A program made the position numbers and the translations under genes. A stretch of 64,000 nucleotides of DNA, taken from the NCBI GenBank assembly GCA_963966185.1, contig CAWZYM010000295.1, positions 755,001 to 819,000 of the forward strand, read 5' to 3'. The stretch comes from Rhabditoides inermis. Its lineage: Eukaryota; Nematoda; Chromadorea; Rhabditida; Rhabditidae. The notes below the pieces were generated by a model. It saw only the letters and a program-made list of their open reading frames with translations. It ran no database searches and was not told the DNA's origin. Shown one piece after another: positions 1 through 11,929 of this stretch. How positions within the stretch are numbered: the first letter of the stretch is position 1; the number at the start of each line of letters is the position of its first letter.

Positions 1-1082
1 CAGCGAGATTTTCAGATTTTCATATTCCTCTGGATTCCAGATTCCCATAATTCCACTCTGTGTTATATCTGCATCAGCATATTGCTGCATATTTCTGCTA
101 ACCCATTTTTTTCTTGTTTCACACAATATTCTCGTCCGTCTATTGTTTTCCTGAGGAGCGATAGCAGATCAAATTACTCTCCCATATCTCTATAAAAAAA
201 ATTCTACGAAAAGATAACAGTGAAAATAATTATGTGATCGTATTTCTGTGAGGCGCCAGTAGATCAAATCATTGTCCTACCGTATCTACACATTAATCCT
301 AACCTAAAAAGCGACGGAAGATAAACATTATTCTTCTAGCACTATTCTAATAACAAACAACAAGAAACTTTTCCATAGCTAGGTGAGGTGAGTGGGTCTC
401 CCGTTTTCCGTTTTTTTTTCAATCTGCGAATCGTCATTTTTTTATGTATTCATTTTTTAGCCGCAAGGCTACATCTAACATCTAATCTAACACATTTCCT
501 ACATCTAACACATTTCCTTTACATCTTTCCGCTATCATTTCGTCTACGTGTTAAATCCTGTTCACAACGCAACGACGAAATTTACAAATGAATCAGTGAA
601 CCTTGTGAAGGTACACGCATATCTAGTGTTGAAATATGCAAATATCGAATGAATTACAACCTTTTCAGTAAATTACAACCGCCTCTTTCTGGAGAAATTA
701 CGAACACAAGGCTGAAGGCTTTGCTTTCGAGAATCCTATCGTCTAAAATGGATGCAATGAGTTTTGATTACCTCTCTTTCGATTCAACAACTCTTTTCTA
801 AATGTAAACCCTTCAATCTATCCTCTCTGGTGTGATAGATACTGAAAAGACTCGCATGATGGTGCCACCTGTTTTTATGCCATTTTTTATAAGAGTGAAT
901 GATATGTATCTAAATTAATTGTCGTTTGAGAATGTTCGAGCTGGGTCGCAATCGCAAGCAGTAATATGAATCTTTTTATCTATTGTTTTATTGTTGCGTT
1001 TTCAATTTATTGTTGTATTATATGAGAGAAAGACTTTCATCTTTTCGTTTTTTCCTGTAAATTTCTTTTGAGGAGAGGGAGC

Positions 1083-1155
<73 letters not shown>

Positions 1156-1480
1156 CCCTCTCGCTATCCCACATCTCCCTCTCTCCTTTTAATCTTTCAT
1201 TCCAGTGTCTTCGCGACGGCAGCAGTCGAGTTGACAGGGCACACCTATGAACCATGTCTTCGAGAACTGTGCTTTATCTTTCTTTTCGTGTCGTTGCGCG
1301 GAAAAAATAATTGTGTTTTGAATTGGTGCTTTCACCTGTGTACAGTGTGTACACGTTGGCATAAAGCATTGATCTGCATAATCTGCGGATGAATTGTGAG
1401 ATGTCTGAAGAGAATGGATGGCAAGGTGTGGTGATGGGAAAGGAGGTCATTGCTAGTCGGCCAGTAGCGAGAGACTGCCG
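1..1480. other. intergenic, no gene seen
   Basis: AT-rich stretch without a supported exon. It carries a long CT microsatellite at about 1088-1151. The open frames crossing it encode only Ser/Leu or Arg/Glu dipeptide runs, so they are not counted as genes. Confidence 0.6.
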
Positions 1481-1649
1481 CCATGCCAGCGGCAGTCTCT
1501 ATGACCGACGCGCATGAAATGAGCGCGATTCTCATTTCGTAAGTCCCCCTCTCCCTCTCCTTCTCTCACTCCTCCCCTCCCTCCTCCTTTACTTCCGAAG
1601 TCTAGGCGTTCGGACTGTCGCTGGAGTCGGCAAGGGCCAGAGCCAGCAG

Positions 1650-2796
1650 ATGTGGAGCGAGTGGAAACAGCAGCGGATGGCTGCCGGGAAAGACTCGCCG
1701 TCGCCGAACACGCTGCGCAGATGGTGAGCCTTGTCAGCTAGACGACTGGTGATGCCATGTTCAGGGCGAAAAGCCATCTGGGAAACATCCACACGTGGCA
1801 CAGGAACATCGGTGACACGTTGGTGGATCGCTATCTGATGGCGGTCTCCATCCAAGCCGTTCCAGTGGAGAAGAATCAGCTTGACAGGTGCTTGCTCAAG
1901 CATTGCGAGGATTATTCAATATTTCAGGTGGTATGGGAAGACAACGACTGTAACGAAGGGACGGCTGATCAAGTGGATCCCGTGCTCGACAGAGTACTCG
2001 GGCCCTCCTCGACCGCTCAGCGTGAACGGCTTCCGCAGGCTGTGACTAGAGGAAGTCTGGTAAGAGGATTACTGTATGTACAGTATCCCTAAGTGACCAC
2101 TGGTTTTAGACAATTGGTCGACTACCGAAGACGCGAAGCGCTCCACTGCCCGCAGCGTGCAGAATCTGCCTGGAGCTCTCCAGACTGGTAGGAGGATTAC
2201 TGTATGTACAGTATCCCTAAGTGACCACTGGTTTTAGACAACTGGTCGACCACCGGAGACGCGAAGCTCTCCACTGCCCGCAGCGTGCAGAATCTGCCTG
2301 GAGCTCTCCAGACTGGTAGGAGGATTACTGTATGTACAGTATCCCTAAGTGACCACTGGTTTTAGACAACTGGTCGACCACCGGAGACGCGAAGCTCTCC
2401 ACTGCCCGCAGCGTGCAGAATCTGCCTGGAGCTCTCCAGACTGGTAGGAGGATTACTGTATGTACAGTATCCCTAAGTGACCACTGTTTTAGGCAACTCG
2501 TCGAGCACCGGAGAGGCGAGGCTGGCGACTGCCCGCAGCATGCAGAACCTACCTGGCGCTCTCCAGTCTGGTAAGAGGTTTACTGTATGTACAGTATCTC
2601 TGAGTGACCACTGTTTTAGTCAAATCATCGAGCATCCGAGAGACGAGGCAGGAAGTGCCATGGCGCCGTCCAAGCATTTAAGAGGATTACTGTATGTACA
2701 ATAATCATAAACCTTGTTAGGATGGAAATTCTATGTGTGTGTATATGTGTTTCTAATCGATGTCTGAAACAGTTCTCAGCACACGAGCAATAAAAT
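1650..2796 (+). CDS. unrecognised multi-exon gene ending in repeated exons
   Basis: I do not recognise this gene. An acceptor at 1605 opens an exon with a start at 1650 (MWSEWKQQRM...) to 1723. It joins in phase to 1765-2059 across a 41-bp GTGAG...TTCAG intron, giving about 123 residues, partly charged, with no clear domain. From 2060 the gene runs into 78-nt exon-like units separated by 49-50 bp GT...TTTTAG introns. AATAAA follows at 2789. The frame of the repeat units is unsettled: the upstream exon enters them in phase 0, but differences between units are most often synonymous in phase 1 (NWSTTGDAKLSTARS-like versus NSSSTGEARLATARS-like). An alternative first exon could start at 1483 and end at a GTAAGT at 1538. 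The gene is probably real; exact frame and start are uncertain. Confidence 0.45.
2060..2704 (+). repeat. tandem array of exon-plus-intron cassettes
   Basis: About 127-128 bp units. Intron-like parts begin at 2060, 2188, 2316, 2444 and 2571 (GTAAGAGG or GTAGGAGG, TACTGTATGTACAGTA in the middle, TTTTAG end). Exon-like parts are 2110-2187, 2238-2315, 2366-2443, 2493-2570 and a decayed one from 2620. The second and third units are virtually identical; the fourth is diverged. The last unit has lost its donor (GTAAGAGG has become TTAAGAGG), which puts a TAA at the former exon end in phase 1. Confidence 0.85.
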
Positions 2797-3173
2797 TATG
2801 TTCACAACTGTTTATTGTCTTATCTTCAAATCATCCCTCAGTATTCGCCTATGCGACTAGCTCAAAAGAAATACTCACATTGTTTTTCTCATAGATCTGC
2901 TAAATCTTCAAAGCAGGAAGTTTCGAATAACAGAAAACACATAAATTCGTAGAGCTGTATTATCATCTGTTTTTAAATACAAAAAATCCCTCTTTTTGCA
3001 ATCTAATCGGAGTGAAACATCCGAAAATCTCAACGCTCCATTTATCTGTTTCGTGTAGGCGTGTATTATATTTCTATTTTCAAGATATTACATTTAAATA
3101 TTATAATTTATCAAATGAGATCAAAGAGATGAGTGAACTGCGGAAGTGATGACAGTCGTACAGCTGCGTGCAC

Positions 3174-3497
3174 CTAGTCCCGAGGCATGATCTGCAAACG
3201 GTTGTGTCAGAAAAATTGTATACTATATAAGATAGTATTCAGAGCAATACTATATGAGATAGTATTCAGTTTGTACTGAGAAACACGGCAGTTTATGCGA
3301 ATTACCTTGTCATTCTTCCTCATTCCGAGCTTCTGTCGAATTCCGTCGAAGACGGACCGGAAGAACTGACCCCAGTTGTTGTCGTAGGACACGTCTGAAA
3401 ATTATATGATTATATAAATACTTATTTATATTAGTATAAATACACTTGAACGATAAATCTCACTGTAGATGATGCGGGCGCGTCCGATGTGCATCAT
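3174..3497 (-). CDS. 46-aa three-exon small protein
   Basis: Exons 3464-3497, 3306-3394 and 3174-3191 sum to exactly 47 codons including TAG. It starts MMHIGRARII, then YNVSYDNNWGQFFRSVFDGI, then RQKLGMRKNDK, and the last exon adds IMPRD. Donors are A/GTGAGA and AAG/GTAATT; acceptors are TTTTCAG and TTTGCAG. There is no signal peptide or transmembrane segment. The middle looks like one amphipathic helix (FFRSVFDGIRQKL). I do not recognise the family. The ATG could be internal to a longer gene, but no upstream exon was found before the GAGT-rich stretch at 3510-3550. Confidence 0.55.
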
Positions 3498-3499
3498 TG

Positions 3500-4885
3500 T
3501 TGAAGGAAGGGAGTGAGAGAGTGAGTGAGAGAGTGAGTGTGTGACTGACTCACTGACCTCCTGCTCGCTTCTTTTGTATGCGTACACGTTACACGACCCC
3601 TCTTGCGTACCTACTGCCTACAGCATCTGTTAGACTCGATGAGATACTGTCTATCGGCGTTTCTGTCATATAAAAGGAGTGAGCCCTGCGGCAAAAGAGG
3701 CTCTCTCCGGGAAAGGACATTCTGTCCTGGACAGTTGTGGAGACTCCTCCGAGATACTGTAATGACCGTGGGCAATGAGATATTCTATTCGGATCGAGCT
3801 CTGAAGTAGCGGAGAAAGTTTTCGAAACGCGAACATACACTATGTTTCGGAGACAGTTGGAAGAAGGGCCTGTTTCTAAGACAATGACCACTACGCGACA
3901 AATTTAAAAATTAAACTTATTGTAAAAATCCGTTTGGTTTCATTTAGTTTTCAATATATCGGTGCGTTCGGTCCCCACCAACTTATTATCCTAGTATCTC
4001 CACCTCATGTCAATACCAAGTGTTGATGTTGTGCTGCACTAATGGAGCGATCGAGTGATATTTCCAATTTACTCACCCCATTTCTGCAACAATAACAGAA
4101 CAACACAACGTGTCTGCACTGACATGGAAACAGCGCACCCGCATATCAGTGCAACGCATTGTTTTGACTAGCACAGTATTGTTACTGTTTCATCAATCAC
4201 CATGTGATTTCTTATCAGTGTGTGATTTGTAAACAAATAATGACACACTCTCTGTGAACACATGGGTTCTGGACACTAAACACAAATTAGACTGTTAGAC
4301 ACCACAACTTTCTGTCAAGTCAAAACTGTATTGTTGCCAACTTGGAGCCCCTAACCACATGGTCTGTCCTAAGAGATTGTATTGTGCCCCTGTTTTGTGC
4401 AGTTCTAGTGTTACATCATACACGATCACATGATCTGGAAAGTGCAAATGCGGCTAGCATAATTTTGGAACTCCACGTGTTTACAATGAAAGAAAGATCG
4501 GCTCGCCAAATGACTTGAAATAGTGAAATATGAACGCTGTGTACAGTAGTAAAATAGTTATCCCTGTAAACTGTGACGCAAAAAAACCAGGAAGTTATTA
4601 AATGTTTTTTTCTGCACAAGTATAAAATACTCAACTACAAACACTCAAATACAAAGACGCTTTTGCACATTACCAAAACTAAATTGCAGCGAATGTATGT
4701 ATAAGTAAATTACAAACTCAACGATTACAACTATTACTTTTTATGTTAGATCATCATCCTGCACTTAATGGTTGTGCGTAACGAATAAATCATTCATGCT
4801 ATTTCAGAGTTTTAATCACTCTCTGAAAACTTAAAATATAGTAATCGGTCCCTTGTGAAATGTAATAATCATGAAATAATATTCA
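3500..4885. other. intergenic, no gene seen
   Basis: AT-rich sequence with a GAGTGAGAGAGTGAG-type short repeat at 3510-3550. Open frames at 3589-3891 (both strands) lack splice support and resemble no known protein. Confidence 0.5.
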
Positions 4886-4889
4886 GTTT

Positions 4890-5019
4890 TTTTTGTATAT
4901 ATATATATTTTCTTTAAAAAGTACTTGCGTAAACAAATGAACTTTGTCTTGTCCCAATGCAGCAAAAGCACATGCATAAAGCGTTTACAAATACTAACAC
5001 AAACCTGCGCCTCTCTCTT

Positions 5020-5066
<47 letters not shown>

Positions 5067-5405
5067 CTCTCCCTCCGTCTTCTCTCTCTCTCTAATATGG
5101 ACGTATGGCGTTATTCATTTGTATTGTTATATTTCATCGGTTAGTGTCCACTGTCCCTTATGCGCAGGTTTGTGTTAGTATTTGTAAACGCTTTATGCAT
5201 GTGCTTTTGCTGCATTGGGACAAGACAAAGTTCATTTGTTTACGCAAGTACTTTTTAAAGAAAATATATGTCCTTTTGTTAAATTTCATAGAAATTTTGA
5301 ATATGTGCTGAATTATGACTATTCATATGGATTTTATCAAAAACTACTATCTCTCACTCACTCTGTTCTCTCCTTCTCTTCGCCCCGTCTCTCTCTTTCA
5401 CTGTT

Positions 5406-5457
<52 letters not shown>

Positions 5458-5925
5458 ATCTCTCACACTGTTCTCTCTCTCACTCTCTCAGTCTCTCACT
5501 TTCTGCCCTTCTCTCTCTGTCTCTTTATATTTTCTGCTCTTCTATCAACGTTTACAAATACTAACACAAACTCTCGGCCGTTCTCTCTCTTCTTAGTCTC
5601 ATGTACCACAGATCACACGTTACGTTTCGGATCGCCGTTACGTTTCACAAAAACGTTTTCCCCACATATTTTCTCACTACCGTTCGGAGTCGCGCCTACT
5701 GCGCTCTTTCTCCTGGTTATAGTTGGCGGACCCAAAACAACGCAAACCCGGCGCGAATTAGACGCTGGCGGCGTCGGGGCGAACTACACTCAAAGTGCTA
5801 GTTGGAGAACACGGGCAGAAAACGCGAGAGAGTACGCTTTCGGCAGAGAGTCAGCGTTACCGGACACGACGCGAGCCCTATCCTAAGCCAAAAGAGAGGG
5901 CGCTGCGCGCCCTCTCTAACATCCG
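4890..5925. mobile_element. fold-back (inverted-repeat) mobile element, copy 1
   Basis: Long inverted arms at about 4905-5014 and 5162-5272 share ACTTTGTCTTGTCCCAATGC and AGCACATGCATAAAGCG, separated by a CT tract. The right side continues with ACATATTCAAAA-type sequence (inverted), a second CT tract, and ends in a GC-rich palindrome GAGAGGGCGCTGCGCGCCCTC at about 5895-5918. The same blocks recur in opposite orientation at 56402-56843, which identifies it as mobile. It has no coding capacity, so it is a non-autonomous DNA transposon or MITE. Confidence 0.75.
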
Positions 5926-8900
5926 GTATGCATTCAGTACGTTTGTTTAATATGAAAGTATTAACAATTTTCACACGAAAGTAATCTTCAACACACACTG
6001 TCTTGATCATTTTTTTCTATCACACTGCGTGTTACCATGATACATTCAGGATGTTCCTAAAAACCCTATATTACTGTGTTATCGGACAAAACTGTTCGTC
6101 ACTGTGTGACTCTGTCTACTCAGACATATATCCTCGGGATAATATGGATAATTACGGTTATGCCAAATATACACAAGGATGTTTGTGTGACTAGACAATG
6201 CGATAATATTTCTTTCAATAATTTTTTAGATGATTGTATGTTTTATAATAATAAAAAGTTCATCTCCACTCCCCTGAGTGCGCTTTACTTTTCAATTTTG
6301 CGCGACAGTGATATCATAGACTACACGGCTTTCCCATGCATAAATATCAACTAGAAACTATGTGCACTCATAAATATCAATAGAAATAGGAAATGATGGA
6401 GACGATTTATACATTGAGTCGAGAGATGAGAACAAAAAACGCATCCCACTCACTTTGGGTTAATCAGGCGTGCAACTTGCACATAGAAATACACGTGTGA
6501 ACATAGTGATATCATATTGGAAATCGAGCGAAAAATTGAATACACAGTGATCGTTGACATTTGACATTGGAGATGAGTCTTGACATGGGATTATCTAGGC
6601 AGAATGATGCCATCAATTAGCACACGTGATTGTCTGCAGACTACTAGCAAATTTATGTGTGAAATTGTCTCAAAAACTGGTAAATCTGTCCAATATTGCA
6701 TCACAACACGCGGTTTCAAAGCTAATTTTTATACGTTATTTTTACCAGTCAAGTCAGCATCCGTTTTTAAGACGATCAACTAAATTTTTTGGGAAAAGAG
6801 AGTTCTTCGTTTTGACGCCAGTATTAGTAGAATAACCCGGTTTTAAATTGTGAGATATCCGTTTAATCAGTAATCATATTATAACCATCGATTGCGTCAT
6901 TTGTTAGTTTGAATCTTTTCCACCTGTTTTCTTGTTGCTTCTTGCAATAAAAGAACCCGTCTTTCTTAAAAATCGTTGACGATGCTCTAAATATATAACT
7001 AGTCGTGAGTTGCAACTTGTTCCGTGTACCGTGTTTCAAATGTTATTGTTATTTGTTTTCGAAACACTCAAAAAAATTCGACTAATCTACGCATACAAAA
7101 ATGGATTTCGAAATCACAAGTATCATCTGACTTTTTTTCCAAACTCAAAGTAAGTAAGCAAACAAGTGTGACCAACCACCCGCAAACTTGGTGAGGTTTC
7201 GCGAGTGAGGATTCAATGATGTTATCCGTTTTTCTTTAGTTGATATCTGAATCACTATGCAAACAAAATTGTTGCAGTACTTTATTTATAAAACAAACTT
7301 GTACAATTCTTTTGTGCTATTGATAAACAAGTGTGACCAATGCATTATTCTTATTTGGAAGTCAAAAATAAGATCGTAAAAAAGTCACCGAACGCGGGTC
7401 TTGTGTTTTGACTCGTGTGTCACCCACACTCGCCAAAATGCATTCATAAACACATAAACTTCCCTTGTTTTGAAACACGGACACAAATACACACGCATCA
7501 TTTGCACTACTTGATATCTAAATATTGCAAGCAAATCATGTGGTCATAATTCCAATTTGCGCTCACGCAAACAACTACAAACTCCATAAATGTCTCGGTT
7601 CAGGTTACTGTCCGTACATGGTGTGATCTATCGATAAACTATGCGCCTGCGGGGGAGGGGGTACTTTCACCCCTTCTCACTTCCAACTAGCCGGAACGAG
7701 AGCGGTCCGCGTTGAAATGATCTCGCATTATCTGATCGCAGCGGATGCGCGCGCGGGGGTACTTTGATCAGTCATTGCATCACTCTACGGAACCATAAAT
7801 TATCTCCCCACCCTCGCAAAACTGCAGACAAGTTGCAGGCGCTTAATGTGTTGCATGAAATCGTGTAATCAAGTTGTAGTAACTAGCTGATTACAAATCT
7901 GTCTGCATTCCTTCGAACCAAACATGGACAGAAGCAGTGGTGGTACTTTGATTTTGGGACCCAGGGGCTATATGCGAACAACTAGTTTGTCTTTGATCTT
8001 GCGATCTTTAACCGATTCGTGCGAGTGCGGCTGATTGTGCATGTGTGATTCAGTAGATTCAGTTCCCGTATCCGAATATAGAGTGACATCACCTAGTCTT
8101 TACTCTCCTTTCGCAGAGAGAGCAGAGAGCCGGCGGAGTGAATGAGACAAAATGAATGTGAATGACATTTTTATGCAAAGCTGCTAAAATCGAGGTGTCG
8201 AGCTGTTAAATCTTGGCACTACTGAACTGTGAATAGCCGATCAACTACTGATCAAACCCACATATTTTGACATAGATAGATAAACTGGCGCCTGGCGGTG
8301 TGATTTGTGATCATCTCGATTTATTCGCTGATCAAGGAATGATAAAGCCCCATAGTTTGAGGTTTGAAGTTTGTTAATAATTTGTTGTTGCAGAACAAAA
8401 CGGAAAACAAAACATTTCGCGGTTCCCTTCACGTAATTTCGCAGCGACTGACCGTTGTTTTGATCAACAGCTGATCGGATCGTGATGACTATCACCGTAA
8501 TTGTGCTGTGTGTAGTTATCGTTAATGATTTGTGAACTCTTGAATGTATACGTAGATCAGACACTCAAAATTTGACGTATGTGCCCTATACGTGGTCATT
8601 TATGGTGTCGATGCGTTATTTTCTCAACTCCCTCTGGTACACTCCTGTCAGCCCTATTTTGGCACAATACTACGTCACAAATGTCATTACACCCAATTTC
8701 ACTTCGTTTTCCAGGTATAATGAGGGGGTTGTCTATACATCTCACTTTCCGGTCCGTTTTTTCGATCCCCCGCACTGAACAAGGCATCGAGCTAATAAAA
8801 TTAGCGAAAATTAGCGCCTATGAAACGCAGGCGTTGTGAAAAAGTCATTTTGAACCGGTGCGTTGGCGGGTACCGGTTTCGATGCTTGATCAACCGTCTT

Positions 8901-10047
8901 TTCCCGTCTGCTTCTCGTGCCACACCACACTCTCTCGCGCGCTCTCTCTCGCGCTGTAAACTGGCTTACAACTAAGTAACCGGGTAACAACGTCTCTCTC
9001 TCAATCCACCAAAAGTCACCTTTTTGTTGGCCAAACAAACAAAATTACCGATGCTTTCGAACGATCTATGAACGTGTTTCGAAACATAGCGGCGCCCCCA
9101 AAACCGCTCGTTCAATTTATTGTCGCTCTATTTATCGCACCATCTTAGATACAGAGAGAGAGAACATGCCGCGCAAACGATTGCGAAAGATTCGCAATAG
9201 CAGAGAGATAGCGAGAGAGTGTGTGAATCGGAGAGAGCATACAGACATCTCGACTGATCAAACTGGGAGCGACTTTTTCGCAATCTGCAGTCACTGTGAC
9301 ATCACAGCATTTTCTTTCTCTCTTGCAGAGACGATGACGTGGCGAGAGGGCAGAGTGGCGGGGGTGGTGAGAGACGCAGAGTGGGGGGTTCCCCCGTTCC
9401 CACGCCTATCGCAAGTGCAAATAGCAACCAACTTTAGAGAAATCTGAGAGATCACAACTACACTTGATTTATATAACTACATATCTGTAATCTTCCGAAT
9501 TCCTCGGAGAAAATGCGCGTCTTGCGCGGTCATTCACCTATAAACGTTCATTGAAGTCAAAAAGTGTACTCTAGGTGATAAGAGCTGATTGCGCATAGGA
9601 AAAACACGGAAAGCATAGGAACAATGCGCCGATCACTGTGTCATTATTACATTACATTCTCCACTTTCGCACGCTCTTCAAAGGACACCTTTGACGAATA
9701 GTTATTATCGTTACAGTGTTGCGTATAGACTGAGAATCACAGTGTCTGCAGTCTACCCCTGTCCACCCATCGTCACGAGTCGTCTGAAATCGGTGTCCGG
9801 AACTGTGGTGTGATACCACACACCACTGTAGTAGTTGCGTCATGTTATTGTTATGAGTTCAGAACCGTCAGACGACTGAAATACAGCAGGGATTGCAGAC
9901 ATGGCACAAAAACAGTGACAAGGAACCACACAACACACATATCTCTCTCCACTTTTTCCTTGGTTGCAGGGAATGATGTCTCGGAAACGTGGGCAGTGTC
10001 TGCGCGTTGTCTCGACCTTTCACCATCCTTCCAGCACGTTCTCACGC

Positions 10048-10083
<36 letters not shown>

Positions 10084-11430
10084 AGAGAAATCCGTAAACC
10101 ATGACTCCTTCTCATCCGATCGCTATATCAGGCGCGTAATTTCGTGAATCATACGACGCGCCAGTGCAGTCATTTGCTTTCTGCTAGCCGCTGCTAGACC
10201 ATTGGTGATAAGAGCCCTGTCACCGCCGAGATAAGACAATTACAACTACGAAATGTGAGGTGGAGCCTAGACTAGGATGGCATCATCTCAGCGCTTCGTC
10301 ACCTCCGGATTAGTCAAAGCGAAACAAGCGAAACAAAGACATTTGAGATTTGACAATAGCTAAATAGCTTACAAAAACGTGTGGATTACGAATTGGAATT
10401 ACGTATGTTTTCCTTAGGCCAACACGTGTGAATCACTCAGAGTGCGAGAGATCTTTGCGTAGAGAGATGTAGTTGTTTATTTGTTGGTGGTCGATAAAGG
10501 GGTTCTCGGAATGTTTGCAATTACCAGTCTGGATCTGAGGATCAGAGATACATAGTTGAGGGAGGAGTAGGGGAAATTGTAAACAGCGTGACTTAAAAAA
10601 TCGGAAACGGGCCAATCGTCTAAAATGCAAATCCGCTATCATGTTATGGAAAATCATCAAAACACCTCTCTTCTAGCAGAATGGCATTGAAATGATTTCA
10701 GACTCACATGAGGTTGGATATGTATGGTATGCAGCGTGTTTACAAAAGAGGGTGGATTGTAAGCAAAATGCAAATTCCTCGAAAGTCACACATTCAGGAA
10801 ACGTTTTTTGGTGTTCGTGTGACGCACTGCTAGGTCACTTCCTATGAAAGCCCGAAATAGTGCTGGCAGATATCATATGCCTCATTGGAGTCGGTTTAGA
10901 GTGCACGGAGCGCCTTCATTCATACTTTCATACACTCCTACGTTTCACCCGCCGGGGTTTTCGTGGTATTCATAGACACTCCGTGGTACACTGGTCTAGG
11001 CTAGAAGGTTCATAGTACAATGTCCCACGAACATCGAGTCAGGGAGAGAGAGAGAGAATGGGGGATTCCGGGGGAGAGTTATATTTACTATTTATAGCGA
11101 GGAGTGTGGGCCCGCGCACCCAACCCAATCTATTTGAAAATGTTGTTCCGTGTCCTATGGCTATCCACGAATTGCATCAAATGACGCCATCTCCTCTCAC
11201 AAATGCGATCTGCCAAATGCCACCACCCTCGCACCACCCACCAACTTCCACATCGAAACTGAATTATGCTCCGGCGCTATTTTGTCCCCTCCTCCGCACC
11301 AGAAATAGTCCTCACGCCTGCACCCCGCACTCAATCCACGCCCCGAACCGGATCTGCGTCAGCCGTGCACCCGAGTTGCGCAAAGATCAGGTGTTATCAT
11401 TTTCGAATACAGTGGCGGTCTAGTATCGGT
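5926..11430. other. gene-poor stretch
   Basis: No exon could be supported on either strand. The sequence alternates AT-rich DNA with GC-richer blocks (7640-7760, 8860-9020). There is a GA tract at 10050-10090. A GTGAAACGTA copy (inverted) lies at about 10939. Open frames at 8241-8564, 9166-9447 and 11058-11423 have no splice or homology support. Confidence 0.5.
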
Positions 11431-11440
11431 TCCGTTTTTG

Positions 11441-11552
11441 TGTGACTCAGCAAGTGGAGGGGCATTTGCAGTGACGCTATAGGAGAGAGGCGGGCGCTGC
11501 GGTCACTTGCCCCGCCCCCTTTGCTCTCACGGGGAAAGGGGGGCTATATAAG
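11441..11552 (+). promoter_or_regulatory. compact promoter: AP-1/MARE-like site, GC box, TATA
   Basis: TGACTCAGCA at about 11442 matches the AP-1/MARE half-site type. CCCCGCCCCC at about 11509 is a GC box. TATATAAG at 11545-11552 is a consensus TATA box about 70 bp before the ATG at 11615. The order and spacing suit a strongly inducible RNA polymerase II promoter. Confidence 0.6.
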
Positions 11553-11614
11553 CGCGCGCCACCGATCCGCCCAGTCAACTGTCACTTCTGACAAACCACA
11601 CTCACTCCTTCAAC

Positions 11615-11722
11615 ATGATCCACATCGCTACCGCCGACTCCTATGAGCTCATCTTCACGCAGGGCCAGCGACAGGCCACAGTCCAGGGCCGGTTCCAGAG
11701 GCCCGCCTTCCGACGACTATAG
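11615..11722 (+). CDS. 35-aa microprotein, single exon
   Basis: The ATG is preceded by CAAC, about 65 bp after the TATA box. The product is 35 residues, beginning MIHIATADSYELIFTQ and ending in an Arg/Gln-rich tail (GRFQRPAFRRL), then TAG. AATAAA lies at 11910-11915, giving a transcript of about 340 nt. GC content and codon use (C/G-ending codons) stand out from the AT-rich surroundings, suggesting high expression. No signal peptide is seen. I do not recognise the family. It could be a regulatory RNA with a chance frame, but promoter, start context and poly(A) signal line up. Confidence 0.5.
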   Translation: MIHIATADSYELIFTQGQRQATVQGRFQRPAFRRL

Positions 11723-11929
11723 ACGATCCGTGCCTAACGCACGCCTATTCCCCTCACTCTTTCGCGACCGCTCAGCCGCCGTCTCAGGGAATGTGTGAAC
11801 CACTGGATCTCCTCAACAGTCGTCCGCCGCCGGAAGGATCTCTCTCTCTCTCCTCTCAAGCCGCCGCCAGCCGGCGTGTTCTCTATCTGTACATACGCTG
11901 ATAACTATTAATAAATTATTATGATCATA

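Noticed and set aside
1037..1255. Open frames of Ser/Leu or Arg/Glu repeats
   Set aside because: They are translations of a CT/GA microsatellite. The same applies at 5215-5886, 12200-12500, 19812-20162, 22762-23367, 29569-29806, 57673-58082, 60724-61121 and others.
1589..1903. 104-codon minus-strand open frame
   Set aside because: It is antisense to exons that splice cleanly on the plus strand and shows no protein-like features.
2060..2704. CRISPR-like array
   Set aside because: Unit parts are 78-nt exon-like and 50-nt intron-like sequences that are both repeated; there are no unique spacers and the organism is a eukaryote.
9166..9447. 93-codon open frame rich in Arg
   Set aside because: Starts in a GA-rich segment, has no splice context and no recognised domain.
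11058..11423. 121-codon open frame upstream of the microprotein gene
   Set aside because: No domain, no splice or conservation signal, and it overlaps the promoter region; composition looks like chance in a C-rich stretch.
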